From Candidatus Omnitrophota bacterium (GTDB lineage: Bacteria; Omnitrophota; Omnitrophia; Omnitrophales; Abzuiibacteriaceae), in assembly GCA_016206995.1 (NCBI GenBank), contig JACQQN010000077.1, positions 1-5,651 of the forward strand: a DNA stretch of 5,651 nucleotides, written 5' to 3'. Positions 5,252 through 5,651 of this stretch are shown here, piece after piece (positions within the stretch are counted from its first letter, which is position 1; every line of letters starts with the position of its first letter). A program made the translations under genes and the position numbers. The notes under the pieces are model-generated. The model was not told where the DNA came from and did not search any database. It was given only the letters and a program-made list of their open reading frames with translations.

Positions 5252-5651
5252 ATGGACTGGTTGCACTATGAATTCATGCGAAATGCAGTTTTTGCTGCTT
5301 TGCTTGCAAGTATTGCCTGCGGCGTAATTGGCTCCTATGTAATCATTAAGCGCTTGGTTTTCATTAGCGGTGGAATTTCTCACTCAGCATTCGGGGGAAT
5401 TGGACTTGGTTTATTTTTAGGTATTGATCCCTTACTGACGGTGATTCCGTTTACGCTCTTGTGTGCGTTTGGGATTGGTTACCTCAGCAGAAAATCTAAA
5501 ATTCCAATGGATACCGCCATTGGGATTTTTTGGGCGTTTGGTATGGCGCTCGGGATTATATTTGTCAATTTAACTCCCGGTTATGTTCCAGATCTTTTTA
5601 GTTACCTTTTTGGTAGTATTTTGACAGTACCTAATTCGGATCTCATGCTCA
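5252..5651 (+). CDS. znuB: Zinc/manganese ABC transporter permease, 3'-truncated by window edge
   Basis: This is the first 133 residues of an integral membrane subunit of the ABC-3 family (ZnuB/MntB/TroC type), whose members are usually about 260-290 residues; the rest lies beyond the window. Hydrophobic helices are visible at about residues 12-32, 46-58, 60-78 and 88-106, with a further segment beginning near 115. The stretch RLVFISGGISHSAFGGIGLG (34-53) is the conserved motif of this family, with Ser-His after the first helix. The start fits: good Shine-Dalgarno, 16 nt after the ATPase stop, and the helix begins soon after a short amphipathic N-terminus (MDWLHYEFMRNA). With the two genes upstream it completes a binding protein, ATPase and permease importer in one operon. 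The frame is open to the end of the window with no sign of damage. Confidence 0.92.
   Translation, partial: MDWLHYEFMRNAVFAALLASIACGVIGSYVIIKRLVFISGGISHSAFGGIGLGLFLGIDPLLTVIPFTLLCAFGIGYLSRKSKIPMDTAIGIFWAFGMALGIIFVNLTPGYVPDLFSYLFGSILTVPNSDLML

Noticed and set aside
5078..5383. Minus-strand frame of 101 codons over the ATPase-permease junction
   Set aside because: It covers two well-supported sense genes and their ribosome binding site and has no recognisable domain.

Overview
The window carries seven protein genes in whole or part, one further small gene of 45 codons, and one tRNA gene, all on the + strand. Its base composition is moderately AT-rich. Two lipoprotein signals (LSGC lipoboxes) and a metal-uptake system with a cleavable periplasmic binding protein suggest a Gram-negative (diderm) bacterium. 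The tRNA gene does not encode its CCA end. Nothing fixes the phylum. The general look (FAA1/FadD15-type ligase, small entericidin-like lipoprotein, unfamiliar lipoproteins) would suit an uncultured lineage such as Omnitrophota or a deltaproteobacterium-like group, but that is an impression and not a demonstration.

Region 1 (1-3355) looks like one tightly packed transcription unit. The 3' three quarters of a long-chain acyl-CoA synthetase overlaps by 4 nt (GTGA) a cytoplasmic alpha/beta hydrolase of the monoacylglycerol lipase/lysophospholipase type. The hydrolase overlaps by 11 nt a 45-residue entericidin-like lipoprotein. After 13 nt comes a 225-residue lipoprotein of unknown function with an additional internal hydrophobic segment, and after another short gap a ~90-residue single-pass membrane protein that lacks an ATG start. 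The first two enzymes make biochemical sense together: one releases fatty acid from a mono-acyl lipid and the other activates it to acyl-CoA. The last three encode envelope proteins of unknown role.

Region 2 (3356-3604) holds a clean tRNA-Ala(CGC) gene with the diagnostic G3:U70 pair. It is followed by an 79-nt spacer containing two short near-perfect palindromes that may be metal-regulator operators. No convincing terminator is visible between the tRNA and the next gene.

Region 3 (3605-5651) is a zinc/manganese ABC importer operon in the order binding protein - ATPase - permease. The binding protein and ATPase overlap by 4 nt (ATGA), the permease follows after 16 nt with a good Shine-Dalgarno sequence, and the window ends inside the permease. 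The three retained histidines plus an aspartate in the binding protein favour zinc (ZnuABC-like, or TroA-like dual specificity).

No mobile element, CRISPR array or obvious new system was found. The points most worth following are the unannotated small lipoprotein with its envelope-protein neighbours, and the palindrome pair upstream of the metal transporter.
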